A DNA stretch of 64,000 nt from Actinomycetota bacterium (lineage in GTDB: Bacteria > Actinomycetota > Coriobacteriia > Anaerosomatales > Anaerosomataceae): assembly GCA_009668945.1 (NCBI GenBank), contig SBEH01000004.1:19830-83829 (forward strand), in the 5' to 3' direction. The translations under genes and the position numbers were made by a program. Position 1 is the stretch's first letter. Each line of letters begins with the position of its first letter. Below are positions 15,496 through 23,454 of this stretch, piece after piece. Below the pieces are notes generated by a model that was given only the letters and a program-made list of their open reading frames with translations, was not told where the DNA came from and ran no database searches.

Positions 15496-17219
15496 GCGAC
15501 CTCCTCCTCGGTCAGCTGGCTTCGGACGATCTCGACATAGGTCGGGCACGCGGCCATGAGCTCCTCGTGGTTTCCGGCACCGACGATCCCACCCTCGTCG
15601 AGGACGATGATCTTGTCGGCGTGCATGATCGTGCTGACGCGCTGGGCGACGATGATCACCGTCGCGTCGCGCGTGTCGCGGGCGAGCGCGGCGCGAAGGG
15701 CTGCATCGGTCTTGAAGTCGAGCGCCGAGAAGCTGTCGTCGAAGACGTAGACCTCCGGGCGTTTCACGAGCGCGCGAGCGATCGCGAGGCGCTGGCGCTG
15801 GCCGCCGGAGATGTTCGTGCCGCCCTGGGTGATCGGCGCCTCGAGTCCGCCCTCCATCGCCGAGACGAACGCCTTGCCCTGCGCCACATCGAGCGCATGC
15901 CAGAGCTCCTCGTCGGTGGCGTCCCCTCGGCCGTAGCGCAGGTTGCTTGCCACGGTGCCGCTGAACAGGAACGACTTCTGCGGGATGAATCCCACCCGGC
16001 TCCAGAGCTCGTCCTGGGTCATGCTGCGGACGTCCACGCCGTCTACCAGCAGCTTTCCGCCGGTGACGTCGTAGAAGCGCGGGATGAGGTTGATGAGCGT
16101 CGACTTGCCGCTGCCGGTGCTGCCGACGATCGCGGTGGTCTGCCCAGGCTGCGCGGTGAAGCTGATGCCGCAGAGCACCGCGTCCTCGGCACCCGGGTAC
16201 CGGAACTCGACGCCTGAGAACTCGACGATTCCGGTCGATGCTGTCGGCACCACCGGTTCGGCCGGATCAGCGATCTGCGGCTCGACGTCGAGCACTTCGT
16301 TGATGCGGTCGGCCGAAGCCGCAGCCCTCGGCACCATAACGATCATCATGCTCGCCATCATCACGGACATCAGGATCTGCGTGATGTAGGTGAGGAAGGC
16401 GGTGAGGTTTCCGATCGGCATCGCGCCGCTGTCGATGCGCAGGCCGCCGAACCACATCGTGGCGACGAGCGTGAGGTTGAATACCGCCATGACCACCGGG
16501 AGCATCACGGCGAACAGCCGTCCGACGCCGAGCATGGTCTCTGAGAGATCGCGGTTGGCCACGTCGAAGCGCGCTTCCTCGAAATCGCTGCGAACGAACG
16601 CGCGAATGACCCGAATGCCGGCGAGCTTCTCGCGCATCACCTGGTTCACGCTGTCCATGCGCCGCTGCATGCTACGGAAGAGCGGCATCGCCACGCGCAC
16701 GAGCGCGCCGATGATCGCGGCGAGCGCGGGCAAGACCACGAGGATGATGAGCGAAAGCGGGCGGTCCATGCGTACCGCCATGATCACGCCGCCGATGGCC
16801 ATGAAGGGTGCGAGCACCATGACGTTCAGGCCCATCACCACGACCATCTGCACCTGTTGGACGTCATTGGTGGTGCGCGTGATGAGCGACGGCGCGCCGA
16901 AACGGTTGACCTCGGAAAGCGCGAAGCTCTGCACCTTGTGGAAGACGGCGTGCCGGATGTCCCGGCCGAATGCCATGGCGGTCTTGGAGCCCCAGTAGAC
17001 CGAAACGATCGAGACGATGCCGAGCACGAAGGTCACCGCGAGCATCAGGCCGCCTCGGTTGAGGATCACGGCCGTATCTCCTTTGGCCACGCCGTCGTTG
17101 ATGATGCTCGCATTGAGGTCGGGAAGGTAGAGGTTCGCGATCGCCTGTACAAGCAGGAGTGCCATCACCAGCAGCAGCTGCTTCCAGTACGGCTTCAGGA
17201 ACGACAGGATCTTCGCCAT
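15492..17219 (-). CDS. ABC exporter subunit with degenerate catalytic residue
   Basis: This 575-residue half-transporter has six membrane segments (residues 15-310) and a C-terminal ATPase with Walker A GSTGSGKST and signature ISGGQRQRLAIARAL. The Walker B end reads VYVFDDSFSALD: the catalytic Glu is replaced by Asp. That substitution is typical of the degenerate site of heterodimeric exporters such as TM287/288, and the partner encoded downstream has the normal Glu. The gene follows the MarR gene directly (stop at 17220, start at 17219), so regulator and exporter form one operon. Substrate is unknown; drug or lipid export is likely. Confidence 0.94.
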   Translation of the reverse strand: MAKILSFLKPYWKQLLLVMALLLVQAIANLYLPDLNASIINDGVAKGDTAVILNRGGLMLAVTFVLGIVSIVSVYWGSKTAMAFGRDIRHAVFHKVQSFALSEVNRFGAPSLITRTTNDVQQVQMVVVMGLNVMVLAPFMAIGGVIMAVRMDRPLSLIILVVLPALAAIIGALVRVAMPLFRSMQRRMDSVNQVMREKLAGIRVIRAFVRSDFEEARFDVANRDLSETMLGVGRLFAVMLPVVMAVFNLTLVATMWFGGLRIDSGAMPIGNLTAFLTYITQILMSVMMASMMIVMVPRAAASADRINEVLDVEPQIADPAEPVVPTASTGIVEFSGVEFRYPGAEDAVLCGISFTAQPGQTTAIVGSTGSGKSTLINLIPRFYDVTGGKLLVDGVDVRSMTQDELWSRVGFIPQKSFLFSGTVASNLRYGRGDATDEELWHALDVAQGKAFVSAMEGGLEAPITQGGTNISGGQRQRLAIARALVKRPEVYVFDDSFSALDFKTDAALRAALARDTRDATVIIVAQRVSTIMHADKIIVLDEGGIVGAGNHEELMAACPTYVEIVRSQLTEEEVA

Positions 17220-17753
17220 CTACTCGGCCTCTCCCTCGAACGGGCGACCGTGCGGGTGCGACCAGGGGTTCACGCCACGCTCCTTCAGCACGTCCTCGAC
17301 GTGGTCGTTGTGCGAGCCGAGGATACGGGCGAGTTCGCGCTTGTCGGAGTCGGGAAGCCATCCGATGCTGGTCTTGAGCATGTCGACGAAGCCGGCGCGC
17401 ATCCGCTCGGCCACGCTGCGACCTTCCCCGGTGATGTAGACGCGCGTGATGCGAGAGTCGGCCTCGTCAGCGCGCCGCTCGATGAGCCCCGCGGTCTCCA
17501 TGCGCTGCAGCATCGTGGTCACCGAGGGCCGGGACACGTGCAGCATCTCGGCGAGATCACTCTGGCCCATGCCGTCGCGGTGCGCGAGCGCCTGGAGGCA
17601 GCCGGCCTGCGCGGGGTGGATGGGCTCCTCGGGGAAGCTTGCCATCAGCAGCCTGCGGTGGAGCATCATCGCGCGCTTGAACGCTCGGAACGCATCGATA
17701 GAGGCGGCGTCGACGCCCTCGGCTCGGAAGTCGAACATCCTGTGGTGGTGCAT
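17220..17753 (-). CDS. MarR-family transcriptional regulator of the ABC exporter operon
   Basis: This encodes 177 residues from ATG 17753, with GAGGAAGTG about 8 bases upstream. The winged helix is clear (PAQAGCLQALAHRDGMGQSDLAEMLHVSRPSVTTMLQRMETAGLIERR), with the wing DEADSRITRVYITGEG. It begins MHHHRMFDF, which could bind metal but may be chance. It heads the operon with the two ABC subunits and probably represses it until a ligand binds. Two tandem operator-like repeats lie 35-64 bases upstream of the start codon. Confidence 0.92.
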   Translation of the reverse strand: MHHHRMFDFRAEGVDAASIDAFRAFKRAMMLHRRLLMASFPEEPIHPAQAGCLQALAHRDGMGQSDLAEMLHVSRPSVTTMLQRMETAGLIERRADEADSRITRVYITGEGRSVAERMRAGFVDMLKTSIGWLPDSDKRELARILGSHNDHVEDVLKERGVNPWSHPHGRPFEGEAE

Positions 17754-17787
17754 GCGGATCACTTCCTCGAGTGGTGGAACACAAACC

Positions 17788-17817
17788 ATTAGTGTTCTAA
17801 CGATTAGTTTACTAACG
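17788..17817 (-). promoter_or_regulatory. tandem MarR operator-like repeats
   Basis: Two adjacent 15-base copies, ATTAGTGTTCTAACG (17788-17802) and ATTAGTTTACTAACG (17803-17817), differ at two positions. Each is itself palindromic: TTAGT, TT, ACTAA is perfect in the second copy, and TTAG/CTAA pair in the first. The AT-rich island stands out in a GC-rich genome, sits just upstream of the MarR start and presumably overlaps the promoter. It is the likely binding site for two MarR dimers. Confidence 0.75.
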
Positions 17818-17944
17818 ATATATCCCTGGGCTGTGGAGCGCAAGTCCGTTGCGTAGGGCGGAGTCGGAGCCGGCTACGCTAGGAGGGTCGCCGCTGCGCT
17901 ACACTCGGCGATGAAGCTTGGCCCGGAACGGGAGGCGGTCTGGC

Positions 17945-18388
17945 GTGAACAAGGACCTCATCGTTGCGGAGATCACGGCGGCCATGCGTGCGCACGACAA
18001 GCCGCGGCTCTCGATTCTCCGACAGGTCAAGAACGAGATCGACATCAAGGAGAAGGACACCCGGCGCGATGCCACCGACGAGGATGTCGTCGCCGCGCTC
18101 AAGAAGGTACTCAAGCAGACTGGTGAGACGCTTGAGGGCTCGATCAAGGTCGGCACCGACGACGCGCGCACCGCGCTTCTGACCGAGCAAGTCGGCATAC
18201 TCGAGGCGTATCTGCCGGCCCAACTGGCAGGTGATGCGCTCGCGCAGCTGGTGGATCGCGCGATCGCCGCGGGCGGGTTCACAGAGAAGCGCGATATGGG
18301 CCGCGTGATCGCAGCAGTGGTTGCCGAGTGTGGAGGCAACTGTGACAAGGCGGAGTTGGCGAAGATCGCTAGCGGGAGACTGGGGTGA
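17945..18388 (+). CDS. yqeY: GatB/YqeY domain protein
   Basis: This encodes 147 residues from GTG 17945 with GGGAGGCGG upstream. It is a full-length YqeY protein: NKDLIVAEITAAMRAHDK, LRQVKNEIDIKEKD, the YLPAQL stretch, and a C-terminal helical domain with DMGRVIAAVVAECG that resembles the tail domain of GatB. YqeY is thought to bind tRNA or help amidotransferase-type reactions, but its role is not settled. The stop overlaps the start of the following lipoprotein gene in TGATG form. Confidence 0.9.
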   Translation: MNKDLIVAEITAAMRAHDKPRLSILRQVKNEIDIKEKDTRRDATDEDVVAALKKVLKQTGETLEGSIKVGTDDARTALLTEQVGILEAYLPAQLAGDALAQLVDRAIAAGGFTEKRDMGRVIAAVVAECGGNCDKAELAKIASGRLG

Positions 18389-19212
18389 TGGGAGTGGCGT
18401 CGATGGGCCAGAGCAAGGCCACAGCCGCCTGGAGGCGGCTGCTTCCAGTAGCGCTTGGCGTCGTGATCCTGCTCGCAACGGTTGCGGCATGCAAGCCCGA
18501 CGAGGATACCGTCACAGGCGAGCCAGAGAGCAGCACCGCCTCACAGCCTGCCGAACCGACGGGTGAGTGGGTCAACACGCTGCCTACCGAGCCCGGGACC
18601 TCGTGGGACATCGCCCGCTACTACACCGGCGACGGGACGATACCGGTGCAGCTCACCGTAGCCGGCCCGTGGGCATTCGAGGTCACTGGCGATGGCTGGA
18701 CGTCTGTCACCGAGCAGATCGCCGAGCCCGCTGACGTACCGGACCTCGACCAGTTCGCGGACATCACCTACGTCCTCAAGGGCGCCGAAGGGACGACGAC
18801 CGCCTACTACGTGCGCCGCATAACCGATGAGTGGATGTTACAGCTCGGCAAGATCACAGACGACGGTACGAACGTGACAGCCGAACCCTACGAGCAGCCG
18901 CTGCAGCTGTGGCCGGTGGACATAGAGGTGGGCGACTCGTTCCCCGTTGGCGAGGGCCAGAGCTTCAGCACGGTCGCAACCGTGCTCGCGCGGAACTCCG
19001 TGACGACTCCGGCAGGCACGATGGATGACGCGTATCTCGTCCGCTTCGAGTACACGGCGATCGCCGAAGGCGCGCCAAGCGGCACGCAGTACTACGTACT
19101 CTCGCCCGATGTGGGAGTTGTCGCGGTGTTCAGCGTGGCTGCCGGCGTCGAGACCGCCGGCTTCACCGCGCTCGACATGGCGAACGTGATGACGCGGCTG
19201 CCCGGGAAGTAG
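18388..19212 (+). CDS. lipoprotein of unknown function
   Basis: This encodes 274 residues from ATG 18388, which overlaps the YqeY stop codon. A lipoprotein signal is clear: RRLLPVALGVVILLATVAAC, with cleavage before Cys. A short Ser/Thr/Glu-rich linker is followed by a beta-rich domain (TSWDIARYYTGDG, AGPWAFEVTGDGW, GDSFPVGEGQSF). The protein is anchored on the outer face of the membrane. I do not recognise the family. Its coupling to YqeY may be incidental. Confidence 0.8.
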   Translation: MGVASMGQSKATAAWRRLLPVALGVVILLATVAACKPDEDTVTGEPESSTASQPAEPTGEWVNTLPTEPGTSWDIARYYTGDGTIPVQLTVAGPWAFEVTGDGWTSVTEQIAEPADVPDLDQFADITYVLKGAEGTTTAYYVRRITDEWMLQLGKITDDGTNVTAEPYEQPLQLWPVDIEVGDSFPVGEGQSFSTVATVLARNSVTTPAGTMDDAYLVRFEYTAIAEGAPSGTQYYVLSPDVGVVAVFSVAAGVETAGFTALDMANVMTRLPGK

Positions 19213-19244
19213 GATCGCGCCCAGGGACGATCGCAGGAGACCGG

Positions 19245-19313
19245 ATGGACGTCACCGAGCAGGTGCTCAAGGCTATGCGGTCGGCCGTTCGCTGCAAGTG
19301 GCAGCCGGCGTAG
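19245..19313 (+). pseudogene. possible truncated remnant of a small winged-helix gene
   Basis: A 22-codon frame begins with ATG 19245 after a CAGGAGACC site and reads MDVTEQVLKAMRSA before changing to VRCKWQPA and stopping. The opening resembles the first helix of small winged-helix regulators, and the abrupt loss suggests a deletion. It could equally be a short chance frame. Confidence 0.25.
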
Positions 19314-19320
19314 CGGCGCG

Positions 19321-19812
19321 CTACACGTTCTCGGGCAGCGGGCGCTCGTCGGCGAACCACTCGGCGCCGAAGTCGCCTTCGGTGATCTTGTCGATGGGAA
19401 GCCTCAGATAGCGCCCACTCGCCTCGACGGCCACCGTGCCGTCGTCGAGGAGGATCTCGCCGGTACCCTCGAACAGCCGGCCCGAGTCCTTGGTGATGCG
19501 CCCGCGTGCCACGACCTCACCGTCGAGTGGGACCGGCTTCCGGTACCGCACGTTGAGCTCCACCGTGACGCCCCAGGCGGCGGGATCCGAAACGTTGATG
19601 GCTCGTCCGATCGTCTCGTCGAGGATGGTCGACGCGAGGCCGCCATGAAGCCGGCCGGGATAACCTTGGTGCTCGATGCGTGGTGTGAAGACCCCCGCCA
19701 GGTCGCCGGACTCGAGCTCAAGGAACCGGGCGTGGAGACCCGCGCTGTTCTCGACCCCGCAGACCATGCACATGCGGCTCACGTTCTGTGCCGAGTTCAC
19801 CCGCGCGGCCAT
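19321..19812 (-). CDS. PaaI-type hotdog thioesterase
   Basis: This encodes 163 residues from ATG 19812; the longer frame to 20136 overlaps the divergent deaminase gene and is rejected. The protein is a hotdog-fold acyl-CoA thioesterase of the PaaI/DUF4442 group, with GRLHGGLASTILDETIGRA as the active-site helix and TVELNVRYRKPVPLDG following. It opens with a two-cysteine stretch (MCMVCGVEN), seen in several members of this group. The physiological acyl-CoA is unknown. Confidence 0.88.
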   Translation of the reverse strand: MAARVNSAQNVSRMCMVCGVENSAGLHARFLELESGDLAGVFTPRIEHQGYPGRLHGGLASTILDETIGRAINVSDPAAWGVTVELNVRYRKPVPLDGEVVARGRITKDSGRLFEGTGEILLDDGTVAVEASGRYLRLPIDKITEGDFGAEWFADERPLPENV

Positions 19813-19909
19813 AGGACGCGTCCCTTCGTCGGAGGACCCTATTGTATCGGTGCACCGGAAGGCGAGGCGAACGGGGACATTCTGAGGGTAGGCGCAAAGG
19901 AGGCACCAG

Positions 19910-20380
19910 TTGGACCACGTGGGCTTCATGCAACGGGCGATCGCGCTGAGCCGGGAGAAGATGCGCGAAGACGAGGGCGGTCCGTTCGCCGCCGTCGTCG
20001 TACGCGATGGTGCGATCGTGGGAGAGGGCTGGAACCAGGTGACCGGCCACAACGACCCCACCGCACATGCCGAAATAGTCGCCATTCGCGAGGCATGCCG
20101 GACTCTCGGCAGTTTCTCCCTCGAAGGATGCGTCATCTACACGAGCTGCGAACCGTGTCCGATGTGCCTCGCGGCGATTCACTGGGCGCACATCGAGCGT
20201 GTCTACTTCGCGAACACCGCCGAGGATGCTGCAGCCATCGGGTTCGACGACGCGCGGTTGTATCGCGAACTCGCACTGCCACGTGACGAGCGCTCTCTTC
20301 CGCTCGAGCGCCTGTGTGCCGAGGAGGCGATCGAGGTCTTCCGCGAGTGGGCCGCCGACCCCGGGCGGATCCAGTACTGA
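19910..20380 (+). CDS. guaD: guanine deaminase (nucleoside deaminase family)
   Basis: This encodes 156 residues from a TTG start at 19910 behind a strong AAAGGAGG site (19895-19902). It is a zinc cytidine-deaminase-fold enzyme: HAE in TAHAEIVAIREA and PCPMC in TSCEPCPMCLAAIHWA supply the zinc ligands and catalytic Glu. The length and the C-terminal Tyr match Bacillus GuaD rather than TadA, which usually carries a different C-terminal helix. It would convert guanine to xanthine in purine salvage. A tRNA-specific or other nucleoside deaminase remains possible. Confidence 0.85.
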   Translation: MDHVGFMQRAIALSREKMREDEGGPFAAVVVRDGAIVGEGWNQVTGHNDPTAHAEIVAIREACRTLGSFSLEGCVIYTSCEPCPMCLAAIHWAHIERVYFANTAEDAAAIGFDDARLYRELALPRDERSLPLERLCAEEAIEVFREWAADPGRIQY

Positions 20381-20518
20381 TGCCGGCGCGGTGCGATCCG
20401 CGCTCGATCGTCTTCGCCGTTTGTCGTTTCAGCCGGGCAGTCTGTGATATCGGACACCGCAGACGGCCGGATTCGGGCGTACGATTCGCGAAAGTCCCTT
20501 CCGGCAGAGGAGACTGGC

Positions 20519-21070
20519 ATGGCATGCCCCGTCAGCGGGTCTTGTGTGTTCTATCGGACGATAGAACCGAGCATCATCAAGAGGGTAAGGTACGCATCCC
20601 AGTACTCGTACTGTCGCGGAGGCATGCACGACACATGCGCTCTGATCAGGCAGGTCGAGACCGGGGTCCCGGTCCAGCACAACCTCATGCCCGACGGTTC
20701 GGTCGGCGACTACCTTGACGAGGACCGCTTCGTGGTCCACCGGTTCCTGGTGATCGAAGACTCACCGGTGTTCGCGACGCTCGCTTCGAGCACGATCGCA
20801 ACGCACTTCAACGGCGCGCAGGTGGTCACCAAGTCCACGTACCAGGATGCCGCCGAGGAACTCGAGCAGGGCATGTTCTCAGCCGTCATATGCGGGTATG
20901 GGCTCGGCGAGGGACGGACGGTGCACGACGTTCGAACACTCACCGCCTCGCCGATCGTGGTGCTCACCGGGCGTCCCGGACACGTGGATGTACCGCAGGG
21001 CGCGCAAGTCGTCAGAAAGGGCGCCGGGCCGGAAGCACTGGCCGCCGCCCTTCGGGCCTGCGTCGCCTAG
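20519..21070 (+). CDS. cysteine-motif protein with a degenerate receiver-like domain
   Basis: This encodes 183 residues from ATG 20519, with AGAGGAG upstream; an upstream in-frame ATG at 20444 lacks a site. The first 60 residues hold four cysteines (Cys3, Cys9, Cys32, Cys40), possibly a metal or iron-sulfur site. Residues about 72-180 follow a response-regulator receiver pattern: FLVIEDSPVFATL, a beta strand FSAVICGYGLGEG where the phospho-acceptor Asp should be, SPIVVLTGR with the Thr position, and VVRKGAG with the Lys. The acceptor Asp appears replaced, so this is probably a pseudo-receiver signalling without phosphorylation. The family is not recognised. Confidence 0.72.
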   Translation: MACPVSGSCVFYRTIEPSIIKRVRYASQYSYCRGGMHDTCALIRQVETGVPVQHNLMPDGSVGDYLDEDRFVVHRFLVIEDSPVFATLASSTIATHFNGAQVVTKSTYQDAAEELEQGMFSAVICGYGLGEGRTVHDVRTLTASPIVVLTGRPGHVDVPQGAQVVRKGAGPEALAAALRACVA

Positions 21071-22281
21071 CGCCTGCGTCGTCCGCGATTCCGGCTAGAG
21101 CTGTACACGGTCCGCACGGGCCGTGAAGCCGCGCGCTCGGGATTCGGCACGAGCCGGTGGTCCGAGTAGTCGAAGCCCTCGGCGTCGTGGGTGTCCAGCA
21201 CAGCGCCGATCTTCACTTCGATATCACGCAGGGCCTCATGCTCTTCGGGAGAGAGAAGCGATACTGCAGTACCGCTCTTGCCGGCGCGGGCGGTGCGCCC
21301 GATCCGATGGACGTAGTCCTCCGGCGAATTCGGCAGGTCGTAGTTGACCACATGACTGACGTCGTCGATGTCGATGCCTCGCGCCACGACATCGGTAGCC
21401 ACGAGCACGCGACATCTGCCAGACTTCAGGCTCTCCAGTGCGCTCTGCCGTTGGCTCTGCGAGCGGTCGCCGTGGATCGCGGCGCTCTTGATCCCGTGTT
21501 GGTGGAGGACCTTGGCGACGCGGTCCGCTCGGTGCTTCGTGCGGGTGAAGACGATCACGCGGTCGAGGTCGTCCTCGCGGATGAGATGCACGAGCAGCTG
21601 CGCCTTCTGCATGCCGCCAACTGGGTACACGCGCTGGTCGATCGCCTCGATCGGTTTGGCGGCCGGCGCCACCTCCACGCGCACCGGGTCGTGGAGCGTG
21701 GAGCTCACGATGCGCATGACGTCTGAGGTCATCGTCGCCGAGAAGAGCAGGTTCTGACGCTCGGCGGGAACCGCGGCGATGATCTTGCGCACTTGCGGCC
21801 AGAAGCCCATGTCGAGCATCCGGTCGGCCTCGTCGAGTACGAGCACATCGACGTGGGACAGGTCCGCGACCTTGCGCTCCATGAGATCCAGCAGCCGTCC
21901 CGGTGTTGCCACTAGAAGGTCGACGCCACGCTTCAGGGCCTTGATCTGCGGCTCGTAACCGACGCCTCCGTACACCACCGCCACGCGGTGCTTGGTGTGC
22001 TTGGCCACCTGTCCGGCGACGTCCTCGATTTGCACTGCGAGCTCGCGAGTGGGCGTGACGACGAGGGCGCGGGGACCACCGGGGTTGGCGGCGATGCGCT
22101 GCATGACCGGGAGCACGAACGCTGCCGTCTTGCCAGTGCCTGTCTGTGCGCAGCCGACAACATCGCGGCCCTCGAGGACCGTGGGTATCGCGTCGCGCTG
22201 GATGGGGGTCGGGCTGGTGTAGCCCATCGCGGCCACCGCCTCGAGGAGGCGGGGCGCAAGACCCAGGTTGTCGAAACTCAA
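21067..22281 (-). CDS. DEAD-box RNA helicase
   Basis: This encodes 404 residues from TTG 22281, behind AAGGAGAAG; a longer start at 22350 adds a basic leader with no site. All helicase motifs are present: the Q motif (YTSPTPIQRDAIP), AQTGTGKTAAF, PTRELAVQ, DEAD in LVLDEADRMLDMGF, SAT, ATDVVARGIDIDDVSHV and HRIGRTARAG. There is a short basic C-terminus ending in Arg repeats, as in RhlE/CshA-type enzymes. It probably unwinds rRNA or mRNA structure. It overlaps the end of the convergent upstream gene by four bases. Confidence 0.95.
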   Translation of the reverse strand: MSFDNLGLAPRLLEAVAAMGYTSPTPIQRDAIPTVLEGRDVVGCAQTGTGKTAAFVLPVMQRIAANPGGPRALVVTPTRELAVQIEDVAGQVAKHTKHRVAVVYGGVGYEPQIKALKRGVDLLVATPGRLLDLMERKVADLSHVDVLVLDEADRMLDMGFWPQVRKIIAAVPAERQNLLFSATMTSDVMRIVSSTLHDPVRVEVAPAAKPIEAIDQRVYPVGGMQKAQLLVHLIREDDLDRVIVFTRTKHRADRVAKVLHQHGIKSAAIHGDRSQSQRQSALESLKSGRCRVLVATDVVARGIDIDDVSHVVNYDLPNSPEDYVHRIGRTARAGKSGTAVSLLSPEEHEALRDIEVKIGAVLDTHDAEGFDYSDHRLVPNPERAASRPVRTVYSSSRNRGRRRR

Positions 22282-22429
22282 GTACTTCTCCTTCCTTGTG
22301 CGCCGATCAGGCTGCACTGCGGGCAGACGCAGTTGTCCTGACACCAGCACAAGGAAAGCGAAGGACGACCGAGTCTTGGGTTAGGCGCCCACTACTGGGG
22401 CACGGTTGCTCGGCACAGTATAGCGGCCA

Positions 22430-22477
22430 AAGGGGAAAAGAGCGACCCCGGGCGGCTGAAGCTGGCCTCCCGGGGTC
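22430..22477 (-). terminator. rho-independent terminator of the cytochrome operon
   Basis: On the minus strand a 9-bp perfect stem (GACCCCGGG with CCCGGGGTC) is followed by GCTCTTTTCCCCTTT. It lies about 25 bases after the stop of the sensor-like gene, a good position for ending the operon transcript. Confidence 0.8.
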
Positions 22478-22501
22478 AGGGCGGGTCGTGCCGTGCAGGT
22501 G

Positions 22502-23419
22502 TTACTTCTGTCCGGAGAGTGCTTTCAGTGTCATCGAGATGAGGTTCACGAACTCCGAGTAGAACCTCTCGAAGGAGCCGATCTCGTCACCGCTGCCGTC
22601 GGGCTCGAAGTGGGCATTGAAATCGCCGCCGGCGACGCGGAGTGAGATGTCCTGGATGTGTCGGGTCATGAGGGCAAGCCGCTTGAGAACCAGCAGATCG
22701 ATGATCATGCCGATGGTCAACATCGCCGCGAGGAGGGTAGCGCCTACGGCACCGAGTGTCTGCATCATGCTCCGGTTGGCCGAGTCCGCCTGTGCCGAGA
22801 TGTCCTCTATGGCGTAGACGACGCCCACTGCCTGGTGAGCGGGGCCGTAGATTGGAAAGACCGCGTGGCCCTTGGTAGTACGGTCGCGGCTCCAGCGAAC
22901 CACCCAGTAGTCGCCTTCACCCTCCACGCCGTTGTGGCAAGTCTTGGTGCATGCGCCGACCTCGACGCCGATGATGCGGCTGTTCTCCGGAACCTCGGTG
23001 GGCGACAGGTTGAACTGCATCTGCTCGGCCACGCCCTCATCGGTGGCGGCTAGGAGCGCGTAGGACTCGCGCTCGGGCCACACAGAGGGCTCGCCGAGTA
23101 CTTCACGCGCCGCCGAGTACGTCGCCTCGTCTACAGCGGTCTTGTCCAGCAGCACGCCGTAGTCGGCATTCGTGATCGCCTTCATCGAGTCGAGGATCTT
23201 GAGCGTGCGAGCCGGATCTGCCGCCGGATCCACACCCTCGGGCCCAGCGAACTCCTCCCACGCTGCCACCCCATGGATGCCGGTTGCGGCGACCGTCGTG
23301 TCGAGCCCGCGCGAGTACGACTGGTGCAGGTAGACCACCAGGACCGCGCCTCCCAGCAAGTTCACGATCACCACGCTTGCCAGGATCTTCGTCCGTACCG
23401 ACATGTTCTTTAGCTTCAT
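22502..23419 (-). CDS. membrane sensor-like protein with HAMP domain and CxxxCH motif, no output domain
   Basis: This is a 305-residue protein. Two membrane segments (about residues 11-30 and 221-246) flank an extracytoplasmic domain, and a HAMP domain fills about 246-295. The protein ends there: no kinase, cyclase or methyl-accepting domain follows. The outer domain looks like the Tll0287/DUF3365 heme sensor family and carries Cys157, Cys161 and His162, a CxxxCH rather than CxxCH spacing. It starts 35 bases after the stop of the multiheme cytochrome gene, so it is co-transcribed with it. It may sense redox state or hand electrons to the cytochrome; signalling would need a partner protein. 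Confidence 0.82.
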   Translation of the reverse strand: MKLKNMSVRTKILASVVIVNLLGGAVLVVYLHQSYSRGLDTTVAATGIHGVAAWEEFAGPEGVDPAADPARTLKILDSMKAITNADYGVLLDKTAVDEATYSAAREVLGEPSVWPERESYALLAATDEGVAEQMQFNLSPTEVPENSRIIGVEVGACTKTCHNGVEGEGDYWVVRWSRDRTTKGHAVFPIYGPAHQAVGVVYAIEDISAQADSANRSMMQTLGAVGATLLAAMLTIGMIIDLLVLKRLALMTRHIQDISLRVAGGDFNAHFEPDGSGDEIGSFERFYSEFVNLISMTLKALSGQK

Positions 23420-23454
23420 ACTCCGCCGCCCCCTTGCTCGTGTTTCCCTCGACG

